Source: Eubacterium maltosivorans (GTDB lineage Bacteria > Bacillota > Clostridia > Eubacteriales > Eubacteriaceae). From it: DNA of 64,000 nucleotides. The stretch spans positions 1,302,001-1,366,000 of the forward strand of contig NZ_CP029487.1 of assembly GCF_002441855.2 (NCBI RefSeq), written 5' to 3'. Shown here one piece after another: positions 16,228 through 24,916 of this stretch (positions are counted from its first letter, which is position 1; each line of letters opens with the position of its first letter). The notes under the pieces are model-generated. The model was not told the DNA's origin, did no database searches, and saw only the letters and a list, made by a program, of their open reading frames with translations. Both the position numbers and the translations under genes were made by a program.

Positions 16228-18630
16228 CTATTCGACTCCTCGTTTAAAATTTCCTTTTGTATAGCGGACACCGGTGCGGCCGGGCACAGAACCAAAAACG
16301 CCGTTGTCCAGCGCGTTCCGGTAATAGCTTACCACATCCGCCAGTGCCTCATGCCCTTCGTCTGTGGCATAGATCCGCCATTTATCAATATACTTCTGGC
16401 GCTTCAGCTCCTCTTTTAAGAGAAGCACATCGCCGTTATAGATGTGAATAATATTGTCTGTATCCTTACGCAGCGGGAAAGCCGCGCCGCGCTCGTCGAT
16501 CAAGGCTGCCCAGCCCCGGTATCTCCGGCAGTTTTCACACTGCTTGTCTGCGCAGTTATACACACAGTTAGCGCTTACCATGAGTTCTTGTCTGCCATAT
16601 ACGGGCAACACACAGCTAACGGCAGAACACTTCGCCAGCACTGCAGCTTCCGCGGCGCTCAGCTCCGGCGACAGCACGCCACCCTCCACCTGCCATTCTC
16701 TCAGCTGCTTCATAGACAGAGCATTAAGCAGATTAAAGGACTGGTCTGCCTCTTTGTAAACCGGCTTGCTCTGGAACAGGCTCAGCACCTCATAATTCTT
16801 TAAAAGTATGCCATCATGGTTCAGGCCGCAGAAGGCATCAAGATTAGACTTAAGCCGTGCGGACGCTGCGGTATCCATAATCCTCGGAAATGCGAGCAGC
16901 ACCCGCTTCCCGCATTCATGGGCTCTGGCAATAGGCGCCTCACAGTCCTGGGGCCGGCTGAGGTCTTGTACCGGGAGCACTAGCTCATCCACCGCCAGGC
17001 CGCAGAGAGCCTGAAAGCCGGCCTTGTCAGCCGGTTCCAGCGACAAAAGAGGCCTTTGCACCTCTGGCTTGGCTGGCAGCTCGCGGTCTAATGAAAAGAC
17101 CACCGGCGTGGGTTTTTCTTCTGCCTGTTCTGCGTCCAAAGCCTCCAATATCTCCCGGCGCAGTGCGTTCAGCTCGCCCTTTGATAAGAAGATTCCCGGC
17201 TCGATGTCTGCGTCCAGACCGCCAAACTGGTAGCCTGTACCACCCAGCCGTTCAAATTGCCCAGACAGTGTCTCGCAGGTCAGAGGAAGGTTCTGGGCTG
17301 CTGCAGGCGTGATGTCTGAGACTCGGGTCACCACCTGTTCTCCCGCTTCAGCGGTAACCTCTGCCGGCGCGCCGAGGGCCAGTTTCAGCCTGAAGCACAC
17401 CGTCTGCTGTCCGGCAGGCTTTGCCGACTGGCTTTCACTTTTCAGCCGCCTTGTCAGTCGCGCGTCGTGATTACGGTAGACCGGGGTGCCGGCAGGCACC
17501 CTAAACCGGCTCGGCACCTTAACCTTTATACCCGGTTTTTCTGAAGCTAACGGACGGCCTTTTAAATCGAAAAGCGAGTCGATCCGCATCCCTTTTTCAG
17601 AGTCCTCACCAAAGGACAAACCATCGCCTTTGGAAAAGGCCGTATCCGGCAGCGCCTCAATCAAAAGCCTGCCGTTCTCACAGCCAATGACATGTCCTGC
17701 CAAAATCCCCCGGTTGCGGCCCACTACATCATTAATGACCTGCATATCGCCGAAAAGGCGGCCATCTGTAAAGGAGCGGTTAAACACCTGGGCCAGCTCT
17801 TTTTCTGTGATGGACGGGGTCTTTCCCTCTCCATCCACAGCGTCCAGCGTTTCACGGTAGGCCCGGGTCACAGCGTATACATACTCGGGGCTTTTCATAC
17901 GCCCCTCGATCTTCAGAGAATCAATACCTGCCTGTGCCACCTCGTCAAGCCTTTCCTTAATGTTCAAATCGCTCATGCTGAGAAGATATCCCTCCTTAAT
18001 CAGACGGTTATCCGCATCCCTCAGCTGGTATTTTTTTCGGCAGGGCTGGGCGCAGAGGCCCCGGTTTCCGCTTCTGCCGCCGATCATGCTACTCATCAGG
18101 CACTGCCCTGAATAAGCGTAACAGAGAGCGCCGTGGCAGAAAATCTTGAGTTCCACCTTTGTTTTTTCCGCGATCATGGCCGCTTCCGAGATAGGCATCT
18201 CCCTTGGAAGCACCACCCGCATAAAGCCCAGTCTCTCAAAGAACAGGGCACCCTCAAGGCCGTACACAGATCCCTGGGTGCTGGTCTGGAGCCTGAAGTC
18301 TGGAAAGTATTTTTGCAGCAGAAAGATCAGCCCCAGATCCTGGACAATAAGGCCATCAATGTCCAGACCTGCCAAAAAGTTCAGATCCTTTACCAGATCC
18401 TCAAACTCTTCGTCCTTGATGAGAATGTTAAGCGTCACATAGACCTTTACCCCATACTGCCTGCACAGCGCCACGGCTTCTGTCATTTCCTTTTCATCCA
18501 TATTGCCCGCGTTACGTCTGGCGTTAAAGGCCTTGCCGCCAAAATAGACTGCGTCCGCCCCGCCGTTTATGGCCGCACGGATGCACTCCAGGGTGCCCGC
18601 CGGCGCCAGCAGCTCAGGTATTTTGTACAT
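16228..18630 (-). CDS. U32 family peptidase-like protein with DUF3656
   Basis: An 800-residue protein beginning PELLAPAGTLECIRAAINGGADAVYFGG, the hallmark of U32/RlhA-YhbU proteins. A cysteine set at CHGALCYAYSGQCLMSS and GLCAQPCRKKY probably binds an Fe-S cluster, and NCVYNCADKQCENCRRY near the C-terminus adds more cysteines. Members of this superfamily act in tRNA or 23S rRNA hydroxylation (TrhP, RlhA) rather than proteolysis; which activity applies here is open. The start at 18630 follows AAAGGAGG; a start at 18663 would precede that site. Confidence 0.88.
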   Translation of the reverse strand: MYKIPELLAPAGTLECIRAAINGGADAVYFGGKAFNARRNAGNMDEKEMTEAVALCRQYGVKVYVTLNILIKDEEFEDLVKDLNFLAGLDIDGLIVQDLGLIFLLQKYFPDFRLQTSTQGSVYGLEGALFFERLGFMRVVLPREMPISEAAMIAEKTKVELKIFCHGALCYAYSGQCLMSSMIGGRSGNRGLCAQPCRKKYQLRDADNRLIKEGYLLSMSDLNIKERLDEVAQAGIDSLKIEGRMKSPEYVYAVTRAYRETLDAVDGEGKTPSITEKELAQVFNRSFTDGRLFGDMQVINDVVGRNRGILAGHVIGCENGRLLIEALPDTAFSKGDGLSFGEDSEKGMRIDSLFDLKGRPLASEKPGIKVKVPSRFRVPAGTPVYRNHDARLTRRLKSESQSAKPAGQQTVCFRLKLALGAPAEVTAEAGEQVVTRVSDITPAAAQNLPLTCETLSGQFERLGGTGYQFGGLDADIEPGIFLSKGELNALRREILEALDAEQAEEKPTPVVFSLDRELPAKPEVQRPLLSLEPADKAGFQALCGLAVDELVLPVQDLSRPQDCEAPIARAHECGKRVLLAFPRIMDTAASARLKSNLDAFCGLNHDGILLKNYEVLSLFQSKPVYKEADQSFNLLNALSMKQLREWQVEGGVLSPELSAAEAAVLAKCSAVSCVLPVYGRQELMVSANCVYNCADKQCENCRRYRGWAALIDERGAAFPLRKDTDNIIHIYNGDVLLLKEELKRQKYIDKWRIYATDEGHEALADVVSYYRNALDNGVFGSVPGRTGVRYTKGNFKRGVE

Positions 18631-18669
18631 TGTCCCCGCCTCCTTTATTATCCTATGAACCATTGGTCT

Positions 18670-18698
18670 ATTATAACCTTTTTAGCCATAAAACAAAA
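18670..18698 (-). promoter_or_regulatory. Candidate promoter for the U32-mutS2 operon
   Basis: The minus strand reads TTTTGT, 17 bp, TATAAT, about 40 bases before the ATG at 18630. The -10 is perfect and the -35 weak. The rest of the gap (18700-18860) holds only a roughly 24-codon minus-strand open frame that I do not call. Confidence 0.45.
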
Positions 18699-18861
18699 TA
18701 TGTAATCATGAACAGAATCAATAAATCACAAAACTTTCGCCCGGGTCTTTACTTTAATGCCTGGCTAAAATATAATGAGAGCTCTTTGAGGCGTAAGGAA
18801 GCAGCTTTTTCCATGAAATCCATCAATCTCCGGGCACAATCCTACAATACCGATCTCATAC

Positions 18862-18897
18862 AAAAGCCCCGGACAAAAGCTGTCCAGGGCTTTATTA
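18862..18897 (-). terminator. Terminator of the D-Ala-D-Ala carboxypeptidase gene
   Basis: The arms AAAGCCC-GGACA and TGTCC-GGGCTTT flank a 5-6 base loop, 17 bases after the dacF stop on the minus strand. Confidence 0.75.
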
Positions 18898-18913
18898 TGT
18901 ATTTATTCAGTTT

Positions 18914-20548
18914 TTATCGCTTCTTCGTGCCGGTTGGGCGCGGACCTGTCCGCTGGCGGCTGCCCGACTGCCCGGAGGATGGACGTTTTTTCTTTTGTAC
19001 TGGCCGTGCAGTGGCATTGCGCTCCACAGGTCTTCCCTGCGAAGCTGAACCTGAGGGCTTTCTTCTTGGTGGACTGCCGGATGGACGTTTCTGCTGAGGC
19101 CTGTGCTGCGGCTCACCGGTGGTGGTTTTACGCGGAGGCGTCCCTGACCCGGTATAGCCCTGCGATTCATAGAGTTTCTGTTTAGCCCTTCTCCGAGCTC
19201 TGGCCTGTTTTGCCCGCATGATTTTCCGTTTGCGGTAAACATAAAAGCGGAAAAAGATAAACAGGATCACCAGCAATGGAATGCCGATAAAGGCCGCGAT
19301 TCTCAGATAATCCCAGAAATTTCTGGGACGGATCTGGTTCTGGGCATACAACGGCGTTGATTTCACTGAGTCGGTGCCCTCGTAGATGGTCAATGTCCCT
19401 ACCTGAGCGTCGGGCTCAATATCACCCACTACCTTAAGCCCTTTTTCGGTATCAGCCAAAAGGCTGGTATCCCAGGAGACTTTGGCGGTGTATTTATCCT
19501 CCTGCCCCTTGGGGATCATGGAGCTGTAGGCTTCCTTTGTCTTGACCGACAGGTTTTTGCCATCCTTGTAATGGGCATTAATCACTGTAAAATCTTTATA
19601 ATGACCGGAATCATCCGTCCAGTCCAGCAGGCGGTTGTCGTCAAAGGCGGCGTTGATGGTACTGCTGGCCTCGGCAAAAATACCCTTCTCATCGCCCTTC
19701 ATAATCACTCCGACGATCTTCGCGTCACCATCCTCGGCATTGTAGACAAAGCAGCGGCCCGCTTCATCAGTATTACCAGTCTTACCGCCCTTTGCCTTGG
19801 CGTTGTAGTAAGGATTATCAGTTCTTCCCTCCTCGATGGTTCCGCCGTAGTCGGCAGCGTCCTTATAGAGAAGCATATCCGTATTTTTCCACTTCTGCGG
19901 CTCGCCGCGGTTGGTGGTCATCTCATAGACCTTGGTACCCTCCACCTTTGAGATGGTCTCATTAGAGAAGGCCGTCTTCCCGATCACCGCCATATCGGCT
20001 GGTGTGGTGTAATGGTCGGGATCGTGAAGACCGTGGGCATTTTTAAAATGTGTATTCTTAAGCCCCATCTGCTGCGCTTTGGCATTCATTTGATCCACGA
20101 AGACCGACATGGCCTGATTGTAGTCCATCTTTTCATTTCCACTGATCTTACGCCCGATGTTGGCTGCGATCACGTTGGCTGCGTCGTTGCCTGACGGCAG
20201 CAGCAGCGCGTACAGCAGCTGCTCCCAGGTATAGATTTCTCCAACCTCCAGATGAGCCACGCTGCTCTCGTAGCCGATGAGCTTAACCTCATCGCCAACG
20301 GTTATCTTGTCATTCAGGCTTGAGCCCACATAATCCAGAGCCGTTAAAGCGGTCATAAGCTTTGTTGTGCTGGCCGGGTAGTAGCGTTCGTCTGCGTTTT
20401 GCTCTACCAGAATATCGCCGCTGTTTACCTCAAAGACAACAACTCCCTCGTCGGGGCCAAAAGATGGCATCGCCGCCCACGCACCGCTGCCAAAGACCCC
20501 AAACGCCAGCAGCAAAGCCCCTAAAACTGAAATAATTTTCCTCTTCAT
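18914..20548 (-). CDS. dacF: D-alanyl-D-alanine carboxypeptidase (DacF type) with long cationic tail
   Basis: A penicillin-binding carboxypeptidase that trims the terminal D-Ala of peptidoglycan stem peptides. After a signal peptide (cleavage near GAWA-A) the S11 motifs are in order: ASTTKLMTA (SxxK), SGNDAAN (SxN) and KTGNTDEAG (KTG). A beta-rich C-terminal domain follows, then one membrane helix near residue 440. The last about 85 residues form an Arg/Lys/Pro/Ser-rich, probably disordered cytoplasmic tail, which ordinary DacF proteins lack. The ATG at 20548 has a GGCGGGGA site; another ATG at 20563 overlaps the stop of the upstream gene by one base and remains possible. Confidence 0.92.
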   Translation of the reverse strand: MKRKIISVLGALLLAFGVFGSGAWAAMPSFGPDEGVVVFEVNSGDILVEQNADERYYPASTTKLMTALTALDYVGSSLNDKITVGDEVKLIGYESSVAHLEVGEIYTWEQLLYALLLPSGNDAANVIAANIGRKISGNEKMDYNQAMSVFVDQMNAKAQQMGLKNTHFKNAHGLHDPDHYTTPADMAVIGKTAFSNETISKVEGTKVYEMTTNRGEPQKWKNTDMLLYKDAADYGGTIEEGRTDNPYYNAKAKGGKTGNTDEAGRCFVYNAEDGDAKIVGVIMKGDEKGIFAEASSTINAAFDDNRLLDWTDDSGHYKDFTVINAHYKDGKNLSVKTKEAYSSMIPKGQEDKYTAKVSWDTSLLADTEKGLKVVGDIEPDAQVGTLTIYEGTDSVKSTPLYAQNQIRPRNFWDYLRIAAFIGIPLLVILFIFFRFYVYRKRKIMRAKQARARRRAKQKLYESQGYTGSGTPPRKTTTGEPQHRPQQKRPSGSPPRRKPSGSASQGRPVERNATARPVQKKKRPSSGQSGSRQRTGPRPTGTKKR

Positions 20549-20562
20549 TGATCCCCGCCACA

Positions 20563-23481
20563 TTATTTAATGTATTTTATTTCTTTAAATTCGTCCTCGG
20601 CTGCCTTCACTGCTTCCTCGCTCCCGATGACGCAGAGCACGTTTTTATCCATGGCCTCACGAATCATGTCCGCTGTTTTGCGCAGGCTGTCATTCGTCGT
20701 ACCCAGAATTTCATCACGTTCTTTCTGAAGGTCCTCCTGAGTAGTCCTGTTAAAATACATGGTATCCGCCGCGTCTGCTTTCAGGGCTGTTGACAAAGGC
20801 ACATCCTTACTGCTGATGGTCCCGATAATATATTTTTCCATTTCACGTCTGGAAATATCCAGATTTTCGACGTACTCAAAGGCCTCGTTGTAGGCGTCTA
20901 GAGTTTTGGACAGATTGGGGTCACGGAAGGAGGCAAAGGAAAGCTCTCCGGCCCGGTTGATGCCGAAATGCGCACCGTAGGCTCCTCCCTGAACACGGAT
21001 CCGGTTCCAGAGGTAGTCCATGGCCAAAATGGATTTGAGTACCAGCATACTCCCGTTGTAGCTGTAACCCAGCTCACGGATATTAAAGCCCTTGGAAACG
21101 TACTGAATCTTAGCGGCTGTCATAAAGCCCTCATCCTTGACCTCCAGGTCAAAATGATAGCGATAGGTTTCCATATCTCTGTCTGGCAGGTTTTCTAAAA
21201 ATCCGCGCACAGCTTCGAGCACTGGCTCCTTCAAATCTTTGTCTCCAGTGACGCTGATGATCAGACCTTTTTTATTAAAGACCCTATTTGCAATTTCCTT
21301 AAGCTTAGCGGACAGCTCTTCCCAGCGCTCGTCAAAATGATCGTCGAGATCTGAAAGGAACTGGTAAAACTCAATACCGCCGAGCTCCTCAAACATTCTG
21401 GCAGACTGGGAATAATAGGACTGGAGACGCTGTACACTCACCGTGTGACCGCCCATCAGGAACTGGTTCTCCTTGTTCATACGGATTTCACCAACGATAT
21501 CCTCGATCAGATGGCGTTCGTCAAAACGGCTTCTTAAAATTGTGGATTCGATAAGCTCCAGCAGGCGCTTGACATTGGGGCCAACAGCCTTGCCCTTGAT
21601 GGCAAATTTGCTCTCGTAGCGTCCGCTCTCCTTGATGTTATCATAGGTTTCAACACTGGAGGAGATACCGCCAGTGCTGATCTCAATTTCCTGGTTCAGT
21701 CGCTCATAATCATAATCCTCTGTGCTGACCCGGCCAATGATCTTATTGACCAGAGACAGATATTTCAGATCCTCCTGAGGGACTGTGTGTGTGTCAAAAT
21801 AGAACTTGACATAGGCGATGCCTCCGGTATAGCCAGGATGATAAAGCAGCTTATGCCCTTTAAATTCTTCTTCATAGAGAACCACCTCACGGGCCTTTTT
21901 ATTAATTTCGTCAAGGCTCAGCTTCGGAATGCTCTCGAGAGCCTCAGGGCTGTCCTCGGTGTTCTGGCGTTCCAAAAGGGCCTGAGTATCAGCCACCAAG
22001 GCATCCAGTTCTTCTGGCGACAACGATTTTTTATAGGCTTCCAGCTTATCGCTGAGCGCTTTTTCTTTCTTTTCGGCCAGACTGCAGTCTGGATGAATGC
22101 TCACAAACGCCTGGTGGGGGTTGCCTAGGAGATAACGCGCGATCAGAGCCTCGAAGCCGCGGTTCTCACTGCTCATACGCAACTTGGAAATCGCATCGCG
22201 ATATTTCAGGTGTGACAGCGGATCACCACCGTAGAGCCAGGTATCAAACATTTCCAAGCCGTACATCAGGCCCTTGGGGTAGGAGCCGTACTCACCCTCG
22301 ATGAGCATAAATTCATTGATGTTAATACCTGCTTCCACGCTGCGCTTGTCAAGCCCGCTTGTCACCAGCTCTTCCAGGGTCTTTTCCACGGTCTCGATAA
22401 AAAGGTCTTTATATTTTTCGTCCGTATGCTTGAGCACAATAGAAAAGTAGGGCTGCTTCATGGAGCTGGAATAAGCGTAGTCTACCTCTTTACAGATGTT
22501 AAGATCTAAAAGTGCCTTTTTGAGCGGTGCGGAGTTTGCCCCAAGCAGGATGTGTCCCAGCACGTCAAAGGCCAGTATATCCTCAAAGGTCGGCTCGTTC
22601 TCCAGCACATAGCTCAGCGAAAGATAATCCTTGTTCTTCTGGTCCTCATCCGACGGAATCGGGTAACTGTCTGAGGCGACCGCCATTTCCTCAAAGGGTA
22701 ACTGGGTCGGAATCTCACTGTCAATAGCTGCGCGGTCAAACTGGCTCAGATAGGCCTCATCCAGATATTTCAAATGGGCGTCCATATCGCCGTCGCCGTA
22801 AAGATAAATATAAGAATTGGAAGGATGATACAGCTTTTTGTGGAACGCTGCAAAGTCCTCAAAGGTAAGGTCTGGTATATTTTCCGGATAGCCGCCAGAC
22901 TCCTCGCCATAAATTGAATCTGGGTAAAGAGTCTGAAAAATTTTACGCTGCAGCACTTCCTCGGGGCTTGAATAAACACCCTTCATCTCATTGTAGACCA
23001 CGCCGTTATAGGTAATGGGGTCTTCCTTGTTTTCAAGATGGTAGTGCCATCCCTCCTGATGGAAGATATGCGGCGTATTGTAAATGTCTGGATAAAACAC
23101 CGCATCCAGATAAACGTCCATCAGGTTCATAAAATCCTTGTCATTGGTGCTGGCTATGGGGTAGACGGTTTTGTCCGGGTAGGTCATTGCGTTCAGGAAG
23201 GTATTCATAGACCCCTTGGCCAGCTCTACAAAGGGCTCCTTAACCGGGTATTTTCTGGAGCCGCATAAAACGGAATGCTCCATAATGTGGGCCACGCCTG
23301 TACTGTTGTCCGAGGGTGTTCTGAACCCGATATGGAACACCTTGTTATCGTCATCGTTAGATATATAGATAAGGCGGGCACCGGTTTTGTCATGCTCAAA
23401 AACCCGGGCGACGCCGTTTACTTCTTCAATATTTTCTTCCCTCAAAAGGGTGAATCCATGTAGTTTGTCGTGTACTTTCAA
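20563..23481 (-). CDS. M16C zinc metalloprotease (PreP/Cym1-like)
   Basis: A 972-residue four-domain pitrilysin-type protease of the presequence-protease class, which degrades unstructured peptides inside a closed chamber. The inverted zinc motif HxxEH is in GVAHIMEHSVLCGS, with the downstream Glu region in VVYNEMKGVYSSPEEV. The C-terminal half carries the R/Y pair region (RIRVQGGAYGAHFG). No signal peptide is present. The start is placed at the TTG at 23481 because AAGGAG lies 7-8 bases before it; in-frame ATGs at 23520/23523 have no ribosome site and would add only a basic string. Confidence 0.9.
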   Translation of the reverse strand: MKVHDKLHGFTLLREENIEEVNGVARVFEHDKTGARLIYISNDDDNKVFHIGFRTPSDNSTGVAHIMEHSVLCGSRKYPVKEPFVELAKGSMNTFLNAMTYPDKTVYPIASTNDKDFMNLMDVYLDAVFYPDIYNTPHIFHQEGWHYHLENKEDPITYNGVVYNEMKGVYSSPEEVLQRKIFQTLYPDSIYGEESGGYPENIPDLTFEDFAAFHKKLYHPSNSYIYLYGDGDMDAHLKYLDEAYLSQFDRAAIDSEIPTQLPFEEMAVASDSYPIPSDEDQKNKDYLSLSYVLENEPTFEDILAFDVLGHILLGANSAPLKKALLDLNICKEVDYAYSSSMKQPYFSIVLKHTDEKYKDLFIETVEKTLEELVTSGLDKRSVEAGININEFMLIEGEYGSYPKGLMYGLEMFDTWLYGGDPLSHLKYRDAISKLRMSSENRGFEALIARYLLGNPHQAFVSIHPDCSLAEKKEKALSDKLEAYKKSLSPEELDALVADTQALLERQNTEDSPEALESIPKLSLDEINKKAREVVLYEEEFKGHKLLYHPGYTGGIAYVKFYFDTHTVPQEDLKYLSLVNKIIGRVSTEDYDYERLNQEIEISTGGISSSVETYDNIKESGRYESKFAIKGKAVGPNVKRLLELIESTILRSRFDERHLIEDIVGEIRMNKENQFLMGGHTVSVQRLQSYYSQSARMFEELGGIEFYQFLSDLDDHFDERWEELSAKLKEIANRVFNKKGLIISVTGDKDLKEPVLEAVRGFLENLPDRDMETYRYHFDLEVKDEGFMTAAKIQYVSKGFNIRELGYSYNGSMLVLKSILAMDYLWNRIRVQGGAYGAHFGINRAGELSFASFRDPNLSKTLDAYNEAFEYVENLDISRREMEKYIIGTISSKDVPLSTALKADAADTMYFNRTTQEDLQKERDEILGTTNDSLRKTADMIREAMDKNVLCVIGSEEAVKAAEDEFKEIKYIK

Positions 23482-23545
23482 TCTGTTTCTCCTTATTTTT
23501 CGTATTTTGATGCGGTTCATCACATATTCATTATCTATATTATTT

Positions 23546-24886
23546 TTATTTTGTCTCTACTTCCCAGTTCTTCAGATGCTCCAGATGCTCTTTAACCTTT
23601 TGCTCATAGCCGTTTTCTGTCGGCTTATAAAACCGTGTTCCAGCAAGATCGTCCGGCAGGTACTGCTGGGGATAATAGTTGCCTGGATGGCTGTGGGGGT
23701 AAACATAGTTCAGCCCTCTGCCCAGCTTCTCACTGCCTGGGTAGTGAGCGTCTCTCAGATGCCCCGGCACCTCAGAATTGGACTGATGCCTCACCGCGGA
23801 TGTTGCGGCGTCCAAACCAGCGTAGGAGGCGTTACTTTTTGGCGCAGAGGCCAGAAAGGTTACCGCCTGAGCCAGGTTGATGCGCGCCTCGGGCAGTCCG
23901 ATCATCTCAACAGCCCGGGCTGCGGCTGTAGCCACCAGCAACGCCATGGGCTCTGCGTTTCCGATATCCTCGGAAGCGGAAATCACAATCCGCCTTGCGA
24001 TGAATTTAGGATCTTCCCCGGCTTCAAGCATCTTGGCCAGCCAGTAAAGAGCCGCGTCAGGATCTGAGCCTCGTATACTTTTGATAAAGGCCGAAATGGT
24101 GTCATAATGGTTATCGCCCTTTTTATCATACTGTACAGCCTTTTTCTGAATACACTCCTGAGCTGTTTCAAGGTCGATATGGATATAGCCCTGATCGTCT
24201 TTCTCCTTGGTCAGTATCCCAAGCTCCAGCGCATTGAGCGCGCGCCGTACGTCGCCGTTCGAGACGGCTGTCAGGTGATCCAGGGCTTCCTCGTCCACCT
24301 TGAGCTTCATACTGCCATAGCCCTTCTTTTTATCGGTAACAGCTCGTCGCAGCAGGCCCCTAATCTCATCGTCTGTTAAAGTTTTAAACTCAAAGATCGT
24401 CGACCGTGACAAAAGCGGCGAGTTGATCTCAAAATAAGGGTTCTCCGTTGTCGCGCCGATCAGCACCACCAGTCCACCCTCCACGCTTGGCAGCAGCGCA
24501 TCCTGCTGTGCCTTGTTAAATCGGTGGATTTCATCGATGAAAAGAATCGACTTACGATTATAGATACCCAAATTATCCTTCGCCTTGTCTAAAATTTCTG
24601 TAATTTCTTTTTTACCGGAGGTTACGGCGTTCAATTCGTAAAAAGCAGCCTGTGTCCGGTGAGCTATAATCTTGGCCAGTGTGGTCTTACCGGTTCCCGG
24701 AGGACCGTAAAAAACCACTGACGAAAGCTTGTCCGCCTCGATAAGACGGTAAAGCAGCTTACCCTTTCCGATAATATGGGACTGTCCGACAAACTCATCC
24801 AGTGTGGTCGGACGCATCCGCACCGACAGCGGCGCGTTATCCTCAATCTGGTTCTCATAGTTCATGTCAAAAAAAGATGCCTGCAC
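23546..24886 (-). CDS. rarA: Replication-associated recombination protein RarA (MgsA)
   Basis: A 446-residue AAA+ protein acting at stalled replication forks. Walker [15 protein letters not shown], Walker [18 protein letters not shown], sensor [17 protein letters not shown] and the C-terminal tetramerization domain ([20 protein letters not shown]) are all visible. It begins at GTG 24886 behind GAGGTGAGG. It follows the adenine methyltransferase gene by 30 bases and may be co-transcribed with it. Confidence 0.95.
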   Translation of the reverse strand: MQASFFDMNYENQIEDNAPLSVRMRPTTLDEFVGQSHIIGKGKLLYRLIEADKLSSVVFYGPPGTGKTTLAKIIAHRTQAAFYELNAVTSGKKEITEILDKAKDNLGIYNRKSILFIDEIHRFNKAQQDALLPSVEGGLVVLIGATTENPYFEINSPLLSRSTIFEFKTLTDDEIRGLLRRAVTDKKKGYGSMKLKVDEEALDHLTAVSNGDVRRALNALELGILTKEKDDQGYIHIDLETAQECIQKKAVQYDKKGDNHYDTISAFIKSIRGSDPDAALYWLAKMLEAGEDPKFIARRIVISASEDIGNAEPMALLVATAAARAVEMIGLPEARINLAQAVTFLASAPKSNASYAGLDAATSAVRHQSNSEVPGHLRDAHYPGSEKLGRGLNYVYPHSHPGNYYPQQYLPDDLAGTRFYKPTENGYEQKVKEHLEHLKNWEVETK

Positions 24887-24916
24887 GATGCCTCACCTCG
24901 TTTCTATTATTCGTTT

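Noticed and set aside
18700-18860. A roughly 24-codon minus-strand frame upstream of the U32 gene
   Set aside because: It has only a weak ribosome site, no terminator or promoter of its own, and no recognisable sequence.
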